Below, piece after piece: positions 51,450 through 60,467 of a stretch of DNA of 64,000 nucleotides. Location: positions 62,001 to 126,000 of the forward strand of contig NZ_JASZYK010000011.1 in NCBI RefSeq assembly GCF_030317035.1. Direction: 5' to 3'. Position numbers and translations under genes: made by a program. Under the pieces are notes generated by a model. It was not told where the DNA came from. It saw only the letters and a list, made by a program, of their open reading frames with translations, and ran no database searches. Each line of letters begins with the position of its first letter. Within the stretch, counting starts at the first letter, position 1. The DNA comes from Variovorax sp. J22G73. GTDB taxonomy: Bacteria > Pseudomonadota > Gammaproteobacteria > Burkholderiales > Burkholderiaceae_C.

Positions 51450-52142
51450 TCAGGCCAGCCCGAGCCGCCGGCGGATGCGCGAAAGCAGGCCGGTGCGCTC
51501 ACGCGCGTCGCCGGCGAGCCCTGCGTTCCCGGTGGCCCTGGCCGCCATCACGTCGCGCGCGGCGGCGTCGGGCGACCACGCCAGCACGCCCTCCTGCTCG
51601 AGCAGGCCCATGAAGGTCGAGCATTCGTCGACGTCCACACGGCTGAGCGCGCTCAGGCTCTCGGCGGACTGCGCGCTCTTCGACAGCGCCGCGGCCAGCC
51701 GCAGGTACACCGGGTTGCGCTGCATCGTGATCTGCGCGGGCCAGCGCACCAGCGAGGCGCGGTCGCGCGCCGAGCGCTCCACCGCCGCGGCGGTCGCCCA
51801 GCCTTTGTCCTTGTCGTTGTCTTTGTTCTTGTGGACGCCCGCCGTCAACTCGTTGAGCAGGTCGACCAGCTCTTCCGCGAAGATCGGCCGCGCCAGCGTG
51901 CGGCCGACGGCCGGCGCGCCCGCATTGGCCTGGCCGCGCTGCACCATGGGCACCATCACCACGGGCGCCGACGGCGCGTGCCAGGTGTCGATAGGCGTGG
52001 CGCTGTCCACCAGCAGCACGTCGCAGTTGCCCGACTCGCTCACGGTCCAGGTGGTGCGCAGGTTGGAGCTCAGGCGAACGATGATCTTCAGGAGTTCGAC
52101 CTCCACCTTCGGGATTCCCAAGACCCCCAGAACGAGTGACAT
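51450..52142 (-). CDS. Pseudo-receiver-like protein of the Roadblock/GTPase operon
   Basis: 230 residues, no signal or membrane helices. About 18-100 resembles a response-regulator receiver fold: CDVLLVDSATP, APVVMVPM, then LARPIFAEELVDLLNEL, but without a convincing phospho-Asp triad. A Lys/Asp/Asn linker (105-113) follows, then a helical part (145-190) ending FMGLLEQEGVL like a winged-helix or DUF4388-type segment, and a basic tail (SRIRRRLG). First gene of the operon, 100 bases before the GTPase. Not a family I can name; an input or output module for the GTPase is inferred from position. Confidence 0.7.
   Translation of the reverse strand: MSLVLGVLGIPKVEVELLKIIVRLSSNLRTTWTVSESGNCDVLLVDSATPIDTWHAPSAPVVMVPMVQRGQANAGAPAVGRTLARPIFAEELVDLLNELTAGVHKNKDNDKDKGWATAAAVERSARDRASLVRWPAQITMQRNPVYLRLAAALSKSAQSAESLSALSRVDVDECSTFMGLLEQEGVLAWSPDAAARDVMAARATGNAGLAGDARERTGLLSRIRRRLGLA
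51805..51834. repeat. Degenerate tandem hexamer in the pseudo-receiver gene
   Basis: Five consecutive hexamers, TTGTCC, TTGTCG, TTGTCT, TTGTTC and TTGTGG, encode the Lys/Asp/Asn linker on the minus strand. The base composition is strikingly lower in GC than the flanks. Confidence 0.65.
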
Positions 52143-52373
52143 GACTGCTTACCTGCCCGTGTTTCTAATGGTCAGATATTGCTACATATGTGAACTAAAT
52201 GATTCTTGAGGGGCGAATCCGTTGCGCGCTTCGAGAACAAATGCACAACAAAAGAGCGTGCCTGACGCAGTGCAGCAACGCCCGGCGCGCCCGGTCGCCG
52301 GGCCGGGCACCGGTCTTGCAGGCATAGAATCCCCGGCCTCCAAAGCCAACAATCCACCCTCCCGGGAGACTCC

Positions 52374-53150
52374 ATGAACCGCATCCGGCGCGCACTTTCG
52401 TTCGGCATCCCGCTCGGCCTCGCTGCCGCGGCGGCCAGTTTCTCGCTCGGTGCCCAGGCCCAGAATCGCGAACTCACCGTCGCTTCCAGCGCCACCTACG
52501 CGCCCTTCGCCTTCGAGAACAAGGACAAGCAGATCGTCGGCTTCGACATCGACATCATCAACGCCATCGCCAAGCAGCAGGGGCTGAAGATCAAGATCGT
52601 CAACACGCCCTTCACCGGCATCTTCGGCGCGCTGAACAACGGCGACGTCGACCTCGTGATCTCGGGCGTCACCATCAACGAGAAGCGCAAGCAAAGCTAC
52701 GACTTCACGCCGCCCTACTTCGCGGCCCGCCAGCTCATCGCGCTGCCGAAGAACAGCAAGGTCGCCTCGCTGAAGGACCTGGCCGGCAAGAAGATCGCCG
52801 TGGTCAGCGCCTCCACCGCCGACGACATCGCCTCGCGCGAGTTCGGCAAGACCAGCCCCGACATCCGCCGCTTCGAGAGCACGCCGCTCATCATTTCCGA
52901 GCTGGCCGGCGGCGGCGTCGACGCGGCCATGGGCGACAACGGCGTCATTGCCTACCGCGTGGCGCAGAACCCCGAGCTGAAGACGCTGGACGACAAGTCG
53001 TTCCCCGAAGAGGGTTTCGGCATCGTCGTGAAGAAGGGCGACAAGGCCCTGCTCGACAAGCTCACGGCCGGCCTGGCCGCCATTCGCGCGGACGGCAGCT
53101 ACGTGACCATCTACAAGAAGTGGTTCAACAAGGACCCGAACGTGCGCTGA
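52374..53150 (+). CDS. Polar amino acid ABC transporter, periplasmic binding protein
   Basis: 258 residues. A signal peptide is cleaved near residue 30 (AQAQ). The SBP family 3 signature is GFDIDIINAIAKQQGL, preceded by YAPFAFENKDKQIV; LVISGVTINEKRKQSYDFT and late GDKALLDKLTAGLAAIRADG also fit. It binds a polar amino acid or related compound in the periplasm. A strong terminator lies between it and the permease gene, which fits the usual excess of binding protein. 231 bases separate it from the divergent Roadblock operon. Confidence 0.92.
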   Translation: MNRIRRALSFGIPLGLAAAAASFSLGAQAQNRELTVASSATYAPFAFENKDKQIVGFDIDIINAIAKQQGLKIKIVNTPFTGIFGALNNGDVDLVISGVTINEKRKQSYDFTPPYFAARQLIALPKNSKVASLKDLAGKKIAVVSASTADDIASREFGKTSPDIRRFESTPLIISELAGGGVDAAMGDNGVIAYRVAQNPELKTLDDKSFPEEGFGIVVKKGDKALLDKLTAGLAAIRADGSYVTIYKKWFNKDPNVR

Positions 53151-53172
53151 GCCGCACGGCATTTCCCTGAAC

Positions 53173-53203
53173 ACGGCCGCCCTCACGCGGCCGTTTCGTT
53201 TTT
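53173..53203 (+). terminator. Terminator/attenuator between binding protein and permease
   Basis: ACGGCCGC (53173-53180) pairs with GCGGCCGT (53187-53194), loop CCTCAC, followed by TTCGTTTTT. It is 23 bases after the binding protein stop and 29 bases before the permease start. Confidence 0.8.
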
Positions 53204-53231
53204 CGTTGACTGATGAGCTGAGGACGCAAGC

Positions 53232-54002
53232 ATGGAACAACCGGTGCTGCTTTTTGGATGGTTCCGGTGGGACATCCTGGTCGAATACAAGGACCTGTTC
53301 TGGCAAGGCGCCTGGATGACGCTGCGCATGACGGTGGTCTGCGTGCTGCTGGGCGCGAGCTGGGGCCTGTGCCTGGCGCTCGCGCGGCTGGCGCAACCGC
53401 GCCACGCGCCCTGGACCTGGGTGGCGCGCTTCTTCCTGCGCTGGCCGGCCACGGTGTACGTGAGCTTCTTTCGGGGCACGCCGCTGTTCGTGCAGATCCT
53501 GCTGATCCACTTCGCGGTGATGCCGGTGTTCATCCATCCGACGAGCGGCATCCTCATCGACGGCGAGCTCGCGCGCACGCTCAAGCAGGAGCACGGCGCG
53601 CTCATCTCGGGCGTGGTGGCGCTCACGCTCAACTCGGCCGCCTACATCTCCGAAGTGTTCCGCGCGGGCATCCAGTCGATTTCGCGCGGGCAGTTCGACG
53701 CGGGCCGCTCCATCGGCTTCACGCCCGCGCAGGTGATGCGCTACGTGGTGCTGCCGCAGGCCTTCAGGCGCATGCTGCCGCCGCTGGGCAACAACGCCAT
53801 CGCGCTGCTGAAGGACACCTCGCTGGTCTCCGCCATCGGCCTGGCCGAGCTGGCCTACGCGGCGCGCACCGTGGCCGGCGCCTATGCGCGCTACTGGGAG
53901 CCGTACCTGGCGATCTCGGTCATCTACTGGGTCATGACGCTGGTGCTGACCACGCTGCTGCGGCGCCTGGAAATCCACCTCGCGCGCAGCGACCGGGGCT
54001 GA
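53232..54002 (+). CDS. Polar amino acid ABC transporter permease
   Basis: 256 residues with about five membrane helices and the HisM/GlnP family signatures: LFWQGAWMTLRMTVVCVLLG, FFRGTPLFVQILLIHF, and the EAA-type loop GRSIGFTPAQVMRYVVLPQAFRRMLPPLGN (read in parts). An insertion (about 105-125) lies after the second signature. GAGGA precedes the start. No ATPase gene follows; the next gene is an MFS exporter, so the ATPase must be encoded elsewhere. Confidence 0.93.
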   Translation: MEQPVLLFGWFRWDILVEYKDLFWQGAWMTLRMTVVCVLLGASWGLCLALARLAQPRHAPWTWVARFFLRWPATVYVSFFRGTPLFVQILLIHFAVMPVFIHPTSGILIDGELARTLKQEHGALISGVVALTLNSAAYISEVFRAGIQSISRGQFDAGRSIGFTPAQVMRYVVLPQAFRRMLPPLGNNAIALLKDTSLVSAIGLAELAYAARTVAGAYARYWEPYLAISVIYWVMTLVLTTLLRRLEIHLARSDRG

Positions 54003-54034
54003 GCGCAAAAAGCACGGCGCCACAATAGCGCCAC

Positions 54035-55660
54035 ATGCCACCCATATCCACCGAAGAGACACCGATTCCGCCCGCGCGGCCGCAGCCATCGAAGCTCGCG
54101 GCCCTCGAGCCCCTGAAGCTCCCCGTGTTCCGCATGCTGTGGAGCACCTGGCTCATCGCCAACATCTGCATGTGGATGAACGATGTGGCCGCCGCGTGGA
54201 TGATGACCTCGCTGACCACCTCGCCCATCTGGGTGGCGCTGGTGCAGTCGGCCTCCACGCTGCCGGTGTTCCTGCTGGGGCTGCCCAGCGGGGCGCTGGC
54301 CGACATCCTGGACCGCCGGCGCTGGCTGGTGGCCACGCAGTTCTGGCTGGCCGGCACCGCCATCGTGCTGTGCGCCGCGTTGGCGCTCGACCTCATGACC
54401 GCGCCGCTGCTGCTGGCGCTCACCTTCGCCAACGGCATCGGGCTGGCGCTGCGCTGGCCGGTGTTCGCGGCCATCGTGCCCGAGCTGGTGCCGCGCCCGC
54501 AGCTGCCCGCCGCGCTGGGCCTGAACGGCATTGCCATGAACGCCTCGCGCATCATCGGCCCGCTCACCGCGGGCGTGCTGATCGCCAGCGCGGGCAGCGT
54601 CTGGGTGTTCGCGTTGAACGCGGTGCTGTCGGTGGCCTCGGGCTTCGTGGTGCTGCGCTGGCGGCGCGAGCACACGCCCAACCCGCTGGGCCGCGAAAAG
54701 CTCATCGGCGCCATGCGCGTGGGCGTGCAGTTCGTGCGGCAGTCGCAGCGCATGCGCGCGGTGCTCACGCGCGTGTCGATCTTCTTCTTTCACTCGACCG
54801 CGCTGCTGGCGCTGCTGCCGCTGCTGGCGCGCAACCTGCAGGGCGGCGGCGCCGGCACCTTCACGCTGCTGCTGGCGGCCATGGGCGCCGGCGCGATCAT
54901 CGCCGTGCTGTTCCTGCCGCGGCTGCGCCAGGCGCTGGGGCGCGACCAGCTGGTGCTGCGCGGCACGCTGCTGCAGTCGGGCGCCACCGCGGTGATGGCC
55001 TTTGCGCCCAACGCCTGGGTCGCGGTGCCGGCGATGTTCTTCGGCGGCATGGCGTGGATCACGGTGGCCAATTCGCTGTCGGTGTCGGCCCAGCTCGCGC
55101 TGCCCGACTGGGTGCGCGCGCGCGGCATGTCGATGTACCAGATGGCCATCATGGGCGCGAGCGCCATCGGCGCCGCCATCTGGGGCCAGGTGGCCACGGT
55201 GAGCAACCTGGAAATCAGCCTGGCCATCGCCGCCGTGAGCGGCACGCTGCTGATGCTGGCCGCGTTGCGCTGGGTGACCGACCTGAGCGGCGAGGACGAC
55301 ACCAGCCCCGCCCAGGCCGGCTGGGCCGCCGGGCCGCCGGCCGAGGCGCCGCAGGAGCACGGCCGCGTGGTCATCACGGTGGAGTTCTTCATCGACCCGG
55401 CCCGCGCCGCCGCCTTTCACCTGGTGATGCAGCAGACCCGCCGCGCGCGCCTGAGCCAGGGCGCCGTCGGCTGGGAGCTGCTGCACGACATCGCGCAGCC
55501 CGAGCGCTACGTGGAGCAGATCGTGGACGACTCGTGGACCGACCACCTGCGCCGCTTCAACCGAGCCACGGCCAGCGACATGGCGCTGCGCGAGCGGCGC
55601 CTGGCGTTCCACCTGGGCGAAACGCCGCCGGTGGTGACGCGGTACGTGGTGCGGCGATGA
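54035..55660 (+). CDS. MFS transporter (EntS-like, MFS_3) with C-terminal ABM-like domain
   Basis: 541 residues. Twelve helices cover about 25-425, with LGLPSGALADILDRRRWL as the loop 2-3 motif. The last ~110 residues (VVITVEFFIDPARAAAFHLVM; GAVGWELLHDIAQPERYVEQ) form a dimeric alpha/beta-barrel-like domain resembling antibiotic-biosynthesis monooxygenases, a known feature of this exporter branch. Substrate unknown; relatives export siderophores or drugs. Starts 32 bases after the permease; CACAATAG before it could be a -10 element. Confidence 0.9.
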   Translation: MPPISTEETPIPPARPQPSKLAALEPLKLPVFRMLWSTWLIANICMWMNDVAAAWMMTSLTTSPIWVALVQSASTLPVFLLGLPSGALADILDRRRWLVATQFWLAGTAIVLCAALALDLMTAPLLLALTFANGIGLALRWPVFAAIVPELVPRPQLPAALGLNGIAMNASRIIGPLTAGVLIASAGSVWVFALNAVLSVASGFVVLRWRREHTPNPLGREKLIGAMRVGVQFVRQSQRMRAVLTRVSIFFFHSTALLALLPLLARNLQGGGAGTFTLLLAAMGAGAIIAVLFLPRLRQALGRDQLVLRGTLLQSGATAVMAFAPNAWVAVPAMFFGGMAWITVANSLSVSAQLALPDWVRARGMSMYQMAIMGASAIGAAIWGQVATVSNLEISLAIAAVSGTLLMLAALRWVTDLSGEDDTSPAQAGWAAGPPAEAPQEHGRVVITVEFFIDPARAAAFHLVMQQTRRARLSQGAVGWELLHDIAQPERYVEQIVDDSWTDHLRRFNRATASDMALRERRLAFHLGETPPVVTRYVVRR

Positions 55661-55942
55661 GCGGGCAGATTGCAAGCGGCCGCTGCGGGCGAGGCTGCTC
55701 GGCTTGGCGCTCTTCAGCGCCGCGATCCCGAGCGCGCCGCAGCTGCTGACAGCCGTCGCAGCCTGAAAACCCCCTGGACGGCCTGGAACGCCTGCCAGAT
55801 GTATCCACGGCGTCTCGCCGCGGCAACATGAGAACGAACGGCTGATTGTTTCCTGATTGTCAGACGTGCCAAATGCCGTGACAAACGGCCAGGCGCTGCC
55901 CCAGCCCCCGGGGCGTGCACAAGAGACATTCAAGGAGCACCC

Positions 55943-58618
55943 ATGAGCATCGCGCGATCGCGTCGGGTTCAGCACCGTCGTCCCTTTCCCTTTCCCCCTC
56001 CGCTTCCGCTTGTCTCCTGGCTGGCCGCCACGCTGGCCACGCTCGCCGCCGACGGTGCCGGCGCCGCCTGCGGCCCCGGCGCCACGCCGGGTTCCAACAC
56101 TGCGGTGACCTGCGACGGCACGACCACCGGCTCGGCCAGCGTCGTCGCCGCGCCCGGCAGCACCGGCGTGACCATCACCGTGAACCCCGGCGCCACGCTG
56201 TCCACCAACGCCACGCAGGCCCTGCTGGTGCGCGACGCCAGCAGCATCACCAACAATGGCCAGGTCACCGTGTCGGGCGGCTCGGGCTCGGCGCGCGCGG
56301 CCATGGTGGCCACGGGCAACGACAACACCCTGACCAACAACGGCGCCATCCGCACCACCAGCGGCGGCACCTCGGGCATCCTGGTGACGTCGAACAGCAG
56401 CACGCGCACGCTCATCGCCAACAACGGCAGCATCGTCACCACGGGCGGCAGCTCGCACGGCATCTCCACGCTGGGGCCGGGCAACACGGTGGTCAACAAC
56501 GGCACCATCTCGGCCGCCGGCGCCTCGGCCAAGGGCGTGTACCTGCAGGGCGGCAACCTGGTCGCCAACCTGCTGGTCAACACCGGCACCATCGCCGCCA
56601 CGGGCGCCAACTCGCCCTCGGGCGGCGCCGACGCGGTGCATGCGAACACGCTGGGCGCCACCTTCTTCTCGCGCGTGGAAAACCGGGCCGGCGCCACGCT
56701 GTCGAGCGCCAACGGCTACGGCTATCGCGGCCAGAACGGCAACGACGTGCTGGTCAACGCCGGCACCATCGAAGGCCATGGCGGCGCGGGCAACGGCGAC
56801 GCCATCTACATGGGCGCGCTGGGCGTGGGCACGCTGGTGCTGCAGACCGGCTCGGTCATCCGCGGCGGCGCCGACGGCGGCGGCGGGCGCGCCAACGCCT
56901 TCCTGGAAGGCAGCGGCACGGTGGACAACGCCTTTCGCAATTTCCAGAACCTGACGATGCGCGGCACTGCGTGGTCGTGGCGCACCGACGCGAGCTTTTC
57001 AGACGCGGTGCGCATCGAGTCCGGCCGCTTCGAGCTGCCCGCGACGCTCACCAGCCCGGTCATCGCCGTGCTGCCCGGCACCACGGTGGCCGGCACCGGC
57101 ACCTTCGCGGGCAACGTGACGAACCAGGGCACGCTGCTGCCCGGTCCGAACGACGGGGCGAACTTCGGCGCCTTCACCGTGCGCGGCAACTACACGGGCA
57201 GCGGCCCGGCGCTGCTGCAGGTCAACACCGTGCTGGGCGGCGACAACTCGCCCTCCGACAAGCTGGTGGTCGACGGCGGCAACGCCTCGGGCAGCACGGC
57301 GGTGCGCGTGGTCAACCGCGGCGGGCTGGGCGCGCCGACGCTGGCCGACGGCATCCTGGTGGTGCAGGCGGTGAACGGCGCCACCACCGCGCCGGGTGCG
57401 TTCTCGCTCGCGCAGGCCGTCGAGGCCGGGGCGTACAGCTACCGGCTGTACCGAGGCGGGAATGTGGGCGGAAATGTGGGCGGAAATTCCGACAGCTGGT
57501 ACCTGCGCAACAGCGGCTATGCGGTCGGCGGCACGGTGGTCGGCTCGCTGGCGGAGGCGGTCGCGCTCCTGGAGGCATCGGCATCCGGTGGCGTTGGCGG
57601 CGGGGGCGGTGGCGGGGCCGGACCCGCGACATCGCTGGAGCCCGTGAAGCTGTACCGCCCCGAGGTGGCGCTCTACAGCAGCATGCCGCTGGTGGTGCGC
57701 CGGCTGGGGCTGGCGCAGCTGGGCACCTTCCACGACCGGCAAGGCAATACCGACATGCAACTGCTGGCCGGCGATGACGGCCTGGGGAGCACGCAGGCCT
57801 CGTGGGGCCGCGTGTTCGGCGAAAGCACCCGCCAGCGCCTGCGCGGCGACGCCGACCCGCAGTTCGACGGCCAGATCAGCGGCCTGCAGCTGGGCCACGA
57901 CTTTCTCGCCGCCACCGACGGCGCGGGCGGGCGCCACCGCATCGGCGTGCTCGGCGGCTACACGCGCGCCAGTGGCGACACCAGCGGCGTGGCCAGCGGC
58001 GGCACCAACACCGCCACCGGCCGCCTCACCGTCGAGGGCTACAGCCTGGGCGCCTACTGGACCCGCGTTGCCGCCAGCGGCTGGTACAGCGACGCGGTGC
58101 TCATGGCCAGCCGCTACAAGGCCGACGCGCGCTCCACGCTCGGCCGCGGCGGCACCCCGCGCGGCTCGGCGGTCACGGCGTCTTTGGAGGCCGGCTACCC
58201 GCTGGCGCTGGGCGACAACCTCACGCTGCAGCCGCAGGTGCAGCTCGTCTGGCAGCGCAGTTCGCTCGACGACTTCGACGACGGTATTTCCGCCGTGCGC
58301 TTCCAGCGGGACAACGCCGTCACCGGGCGTATCGGCGCGCGGCTCGAAGGCCGGGTGGACGCTGGCGGAGGCACCTGGCGTCCGTACCTCAAGGCCAACC
58401 TGTGGCACACCTTCAGCGGCAGCAACGCGCTCTTCTTCGGCCCCACCGACCAGGTCGTCAACCGGCGCAACGCGAGCGCGCTGGAGGTGGGCGCCGGTGT
58501 CGTCGGCCAGGTCAACAAGACGGTGTCGGTGTACGGCGGGCTGGCCTACACCAGCGCCGTGGGCAACACCGAGCAGACGGGGGTGCAGGGGCAGCTGGGC
58601 GTGCGGCTGCGCTGGTAA
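55943..58618 (+). CDS. Autotransporter with beta-helix passenger
   Basis: 891 residues. An atypical signal sequence with a basic, Pro/Phe-rich head ends near 41 (GAGAAC). The passenger (about 45-560) is built of short NNG-containing rungs (ITNNGQVTV, LTNNGAI, VVNNGTISA, LVNTGTIAAT), typical of a right-handed beta-helix. A Gly-rich linker (~560-575) precedes the outer-membrane barrel (about 610-891) ending in VRLRW. Tandem GGNVGGNVGGN is a small repeat near 515. It would be secreted by the type Va route to the cell surface. No protease triad seen, so it is more likely an adhesin. The 282 bases before it hold no clear gene. Confidence 0.93.
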   Translation: MSIARSRRVQHRRPFPFPPPLPLVSWLAATLATLAADGAGAACGPGATPGSNTAVTCDGTTTGSASVVAAPGSTGVTITVNPGATLSTNATQALLVRDASSITNNGQVTVSGGSGSARAAMVATGNDNTLTNNGAIRTTSGGTSGILVTSNSSTRTLIANNGSIVTTGGSSHGISTLGPGNTVVNNGTISAAGASAKGVYLQGGNLVANLLVNTGTIAATGANSPSGGADAVHANTLGATFFSRVENRAGATLSSANGYGYRGQNGNDVLVNAGTIEGHGGAGNGDAIYMGALGVGTLVLQTGSVIRGGADGGGGRANAFLEGSGTVDNAFRNFQNLTMRGTAWSWRTDASFSDAVRIESGRFELPATLTSPVIAVLPGTTVAGTGTFAGNVTNQGTLLPGPNDGANFGAFTVRGNYTGSGPALLQVNTVLGGDNSPSDKLVVDGGNASGSTAVRVVNRGGLGAPTLADGILVVQAVNGATTAPGAFSLAQAVEAGAYSYRLYRGGNVGGNVGGNSDSWYLRNSGYAVGGTVVGSLAEAVALLEASASGGVGGGGGGGAGPATSLEPVKLYRPEVALYSSMPLVVRRLGLAQLGTFHDRQGNTDMQLLAGDDGLGSTQASWGRVFGESTRQRLRGDADPQFDGQISGLQLGHDFLAATDGAGGRHRIGVLGGYTRASGDTSGVASGGTNTATGRLTVEGYSLGAYWTRVAASGWYSDAVLMASRYKADARSTLGRGGTPRGSAVTASLEAGYPLALGDNLTLQPQVQLVWQRSSLDDFDDGISAVRFQRDNAVTGRIGARLEGRVDAGGGTWRPYLKANLWHTFSGSNALFFGPTDQVVNRRNASALEVGAGVVGQVNKTVSVYGGLAYTSAVGNTEQTGVQGQLGVRLRW

Positions 58619-58745
58619 GGGCCGCATCGGAACTGGCCCGACGCCGCAACTTGACCAGTTGCTCTGGTTTGCACGTCCGTTACCTGTCTTTACCAAGCAG
58701 TGGATAGGCATTCGGGTAATTGCCGAGCCACTTTTTTTGACCACA

Positions 58746-58765
58746 TGGATAATTTAAACTGTCCA
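58746..58765. promoter_or_regulatory. Imperfect dyad upstream of the creatininase/ABC operon
   Basis: TGGATA and TGTCCA flank an eight-base AT-rich centre (ATTTAAAC); five of six outer positions are complementary. It ends 26 bases before the ATG at 58792 and is the most AT-rich patch of the 173-base gap. Operator or promoter element, by position only. Confidence 0.35.
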
Positions 58766-58791
58766 ACCCGACGTCAAAGAGGTGTGCCACG

Positions 58792-59613
58792 ATGAATCCG
58801 CCCCGCCTGCGCAGCCGCTTCTGGTCCGACCTGACCAGCGAAGAGTTCTCCCGCCTCGACCGCGAACGGCTCATCGCCGTGCTGCCGGTGGGCGCCACCG
58901 AACAGCACGGCCCCCACCTGCCGATGTCGACCGACACGGCCACCATCGACGGCATGGTGCGCGCCACGCTCCCGCACCTGCCCGACGAGCTGCCCGTGCT
59001 CTTCCTGCCCACCGTGCCCTACGGCAAGAGCAACGAGCACTCGCGCTATCCGGGCACGCTCACCGTGTCGGCCAACACGCTCATTTCGCTGTGGAAGGAC
59101 ATCGGCGCCTGCGTCGCCAAGGCCGGCGTGCGCAAGCTGGTGCTCTACAACAGCCACGGCGGCCAGATGAGCGTGATGGACATCGTGGCGCGCGACCTGC
59201 GCGAGGAACACGACATGATGATCGTGGCCGCCAACTGGTACACGCTGGGCCTGCCCGAAGGCCTGTTCACCGCGCACGAGGGCAAGCACGGCATCCATGC
59301 CGGCGACCTCGAGAGCTCGGTCATGCTGCACCTCACGCCCGACTACGTGCGCCGCGACCAGTTCCAGAACTTCAGCTCCATGACCGAGCAACTGGCCGAG
59401 GAGAACAAGTTTCTGTCGATCACGCCCAGCGGCAAGCTCGGCTGGCAGATGCACGACATCAACCCCGCGGGCGCCGCCGGCGACGCCACGCGCGCCACCG
59501 CGGAGAAAGGCGCGGCGGTGCTCGACCACGTGGGCCGGCGCTTTGTCGAGCTGCTGCACGAGGTCGACCGTTTTCCGCTGTCTCGCCTCGCCAACACGCC
59601 GGCCTGGCGCTAG
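58792..59613 (+). CDS. Creatininase/MftE/ArfB-superfamily amidohydrolase
   Basis: 273 residues. Metal and catalytic positions of the family are all visible: Glu37 and His39 (ATEQHGPHLP), Asp48 (STDTATI), His122 (YNSHGGQ) and Glu174 (HAGDLESS). Members hydrolyse cyclic or linear amides such as creatinine, FAPy compounds or peptide ends. AAGAGGTG precedes the start. First gene of an operon with an ABC importer and an FAD oxidase, so it likely acts on the imported compound; creatinine itself is not indicated. Confidence 0.92.
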   Translation: MNPPRLRSRFWSDLTSEEFSRLDRERLIAVLPVGATEQHGPHLPMSTDTATIDGMVRATLPHLPDELPVLFLPTVPYGKSNEHSRYPGTLTVSANTLISLWKDIGACVAKAGVRKLVLYNSHGGQMSVMDIVARDLREEHDMMIVAANWYTLGLPEGLFTAHEGKHGIHAGDLESSVMLHLTPDYVRRDQFQNFSSMTEQLAEENKFLSITPSGKLGWQMHDINPAGAAGDATRATAEKGAAVLDHVGRRFVELLHEVDRFPLSRLANTPAWR

Positions 59614-59636
59614 GCTGCGCGCCAAAGGAACGCGCC

Positions 59637-60467
59637 ATGGAAAGCACCACGCCATCCACCACACCCTCCACCACCGCCACGCCCCCGCTGGTCGGCTTGC
59701 GCAACGTCAGCAAGCGCTTCGCCAACGGCACGCTCGCGCTGCAGGGCATGACGCTCGACATCGGCGAGCACGACTTCGTCAGCTTCCTCGGCCCCTCGGG
59801 CTGCGGCAAGAGCACCGCGCTGCGGCTGATCGCCGGGCTCACCCGGCTCAGCTCGGGCGACATGCACTGGTCGGGCGCCAACACCGGCGCCGCCAAGGAC
59901 AGCAAGAGCGACCGCGACCTGGGCTTCGTGTTCCAGGAGCCCACGCTCATGCCCTGGACCAAGGTGTTCGACAACGTGTGGCTGCCGCTGAAGCTCGCGG
60001 GCATGCGCCGCGACGAGGCCGCGCCGGTGGTCGAGCAGGTGCTGGAGCTGGTGGGCCTCTCGCGCTTTGCCGACGTGTACCCGCGCGAGCTCTCCGGCGG
60101 CATGAAGATGCGCGTGTCGATCGCCCGCGCGCTGGTCACGCACCCGCGCCTGCTGCTGATGGACGAGCCCTTTGCCGCGCTCGACGAAATGACGCGCATC
60201 AAGCTCAATAACGACCTGCTGGCCATCTGGCGCGAGCATCGTTTTTCGATCGTGTTCGTCACGCACAGCGTGTACGAGTCGGTGTACCTGTCGAACCGCA
60301 TCGTGGTGATGGCCGCGCGCCCGGGCCGCGTGATCGACGAGATCCGCATCGACGAGCCGTACCCGCGCGGTGAAGAGTTCCGCACCTCGAGCCGCTACAA
60401 CGCGCATTGCACGGCGGTGTCCCAATCCCTGCATGGAGCGCTGCATGGCCTCGACGTCGACCATTGA
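59637..60467 (+). CDS. ABC transporter ATPase (nitrate/sulfonate/taurine type)
   Basis: 276 residues. Walker A GPSGCGKST, Q-loop FVFQEPTLMPW, signature LSGGMKMRVSIARAL, Walker B LLLMDEPFAALDE and the switch His in FVTHSVYE are all intact. The N-terminal Thr/Ser/Pro run is not part of the fold. FQEPTLMPW is typical of the SsuB/TauB group. It energises the permease that overlaps its 3' end. AAAGGAACGCGCC precedes the ATG at 59637. Confidence 0.95.
   Translation: MESTTPSTTPSTTATPPLVGLRNVSKRFANGTLALQGMTLDIGEHDFVSFLGPSGCGKSTALRLIAGLTRLSSGDMHWSGANTGAAKDSKSDRDLGFVFQEPTLMPWTKVFDNVWLPLKLAGMRRDEAAPVVEQVLELVGLSRFADVYPRELSGGMKMRVSIARALVTHPRLLLMDEPFAALDEMTRIKLNNDLLAIWREHRFSIVFVTHSVYESVYLSNRIVVMAARPGRVIDEIRIDEPYPRGEEFRTSSRYNAHCTAVSQSLHGALHGLDVDH

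Noticed and set aside
52143..52373. Small RNA or riboswitch in the AT-rich gap between the Roadblock operon and the amino acid receptor
   Set aside because: The AT-rich patch fits promoters for the divergent genes; no stable conserved fold or terminator is visible.
55661..55772. Short frame ending LLGLALFSAAIPSAPQLL that looks like a signal peptide or gene remnant
   Set aside because: No in-frame start or ribosome site, only about 25 plausible residues, and it overlaps GC-rich out-of-frame reading; not enough to call a pseudogene.
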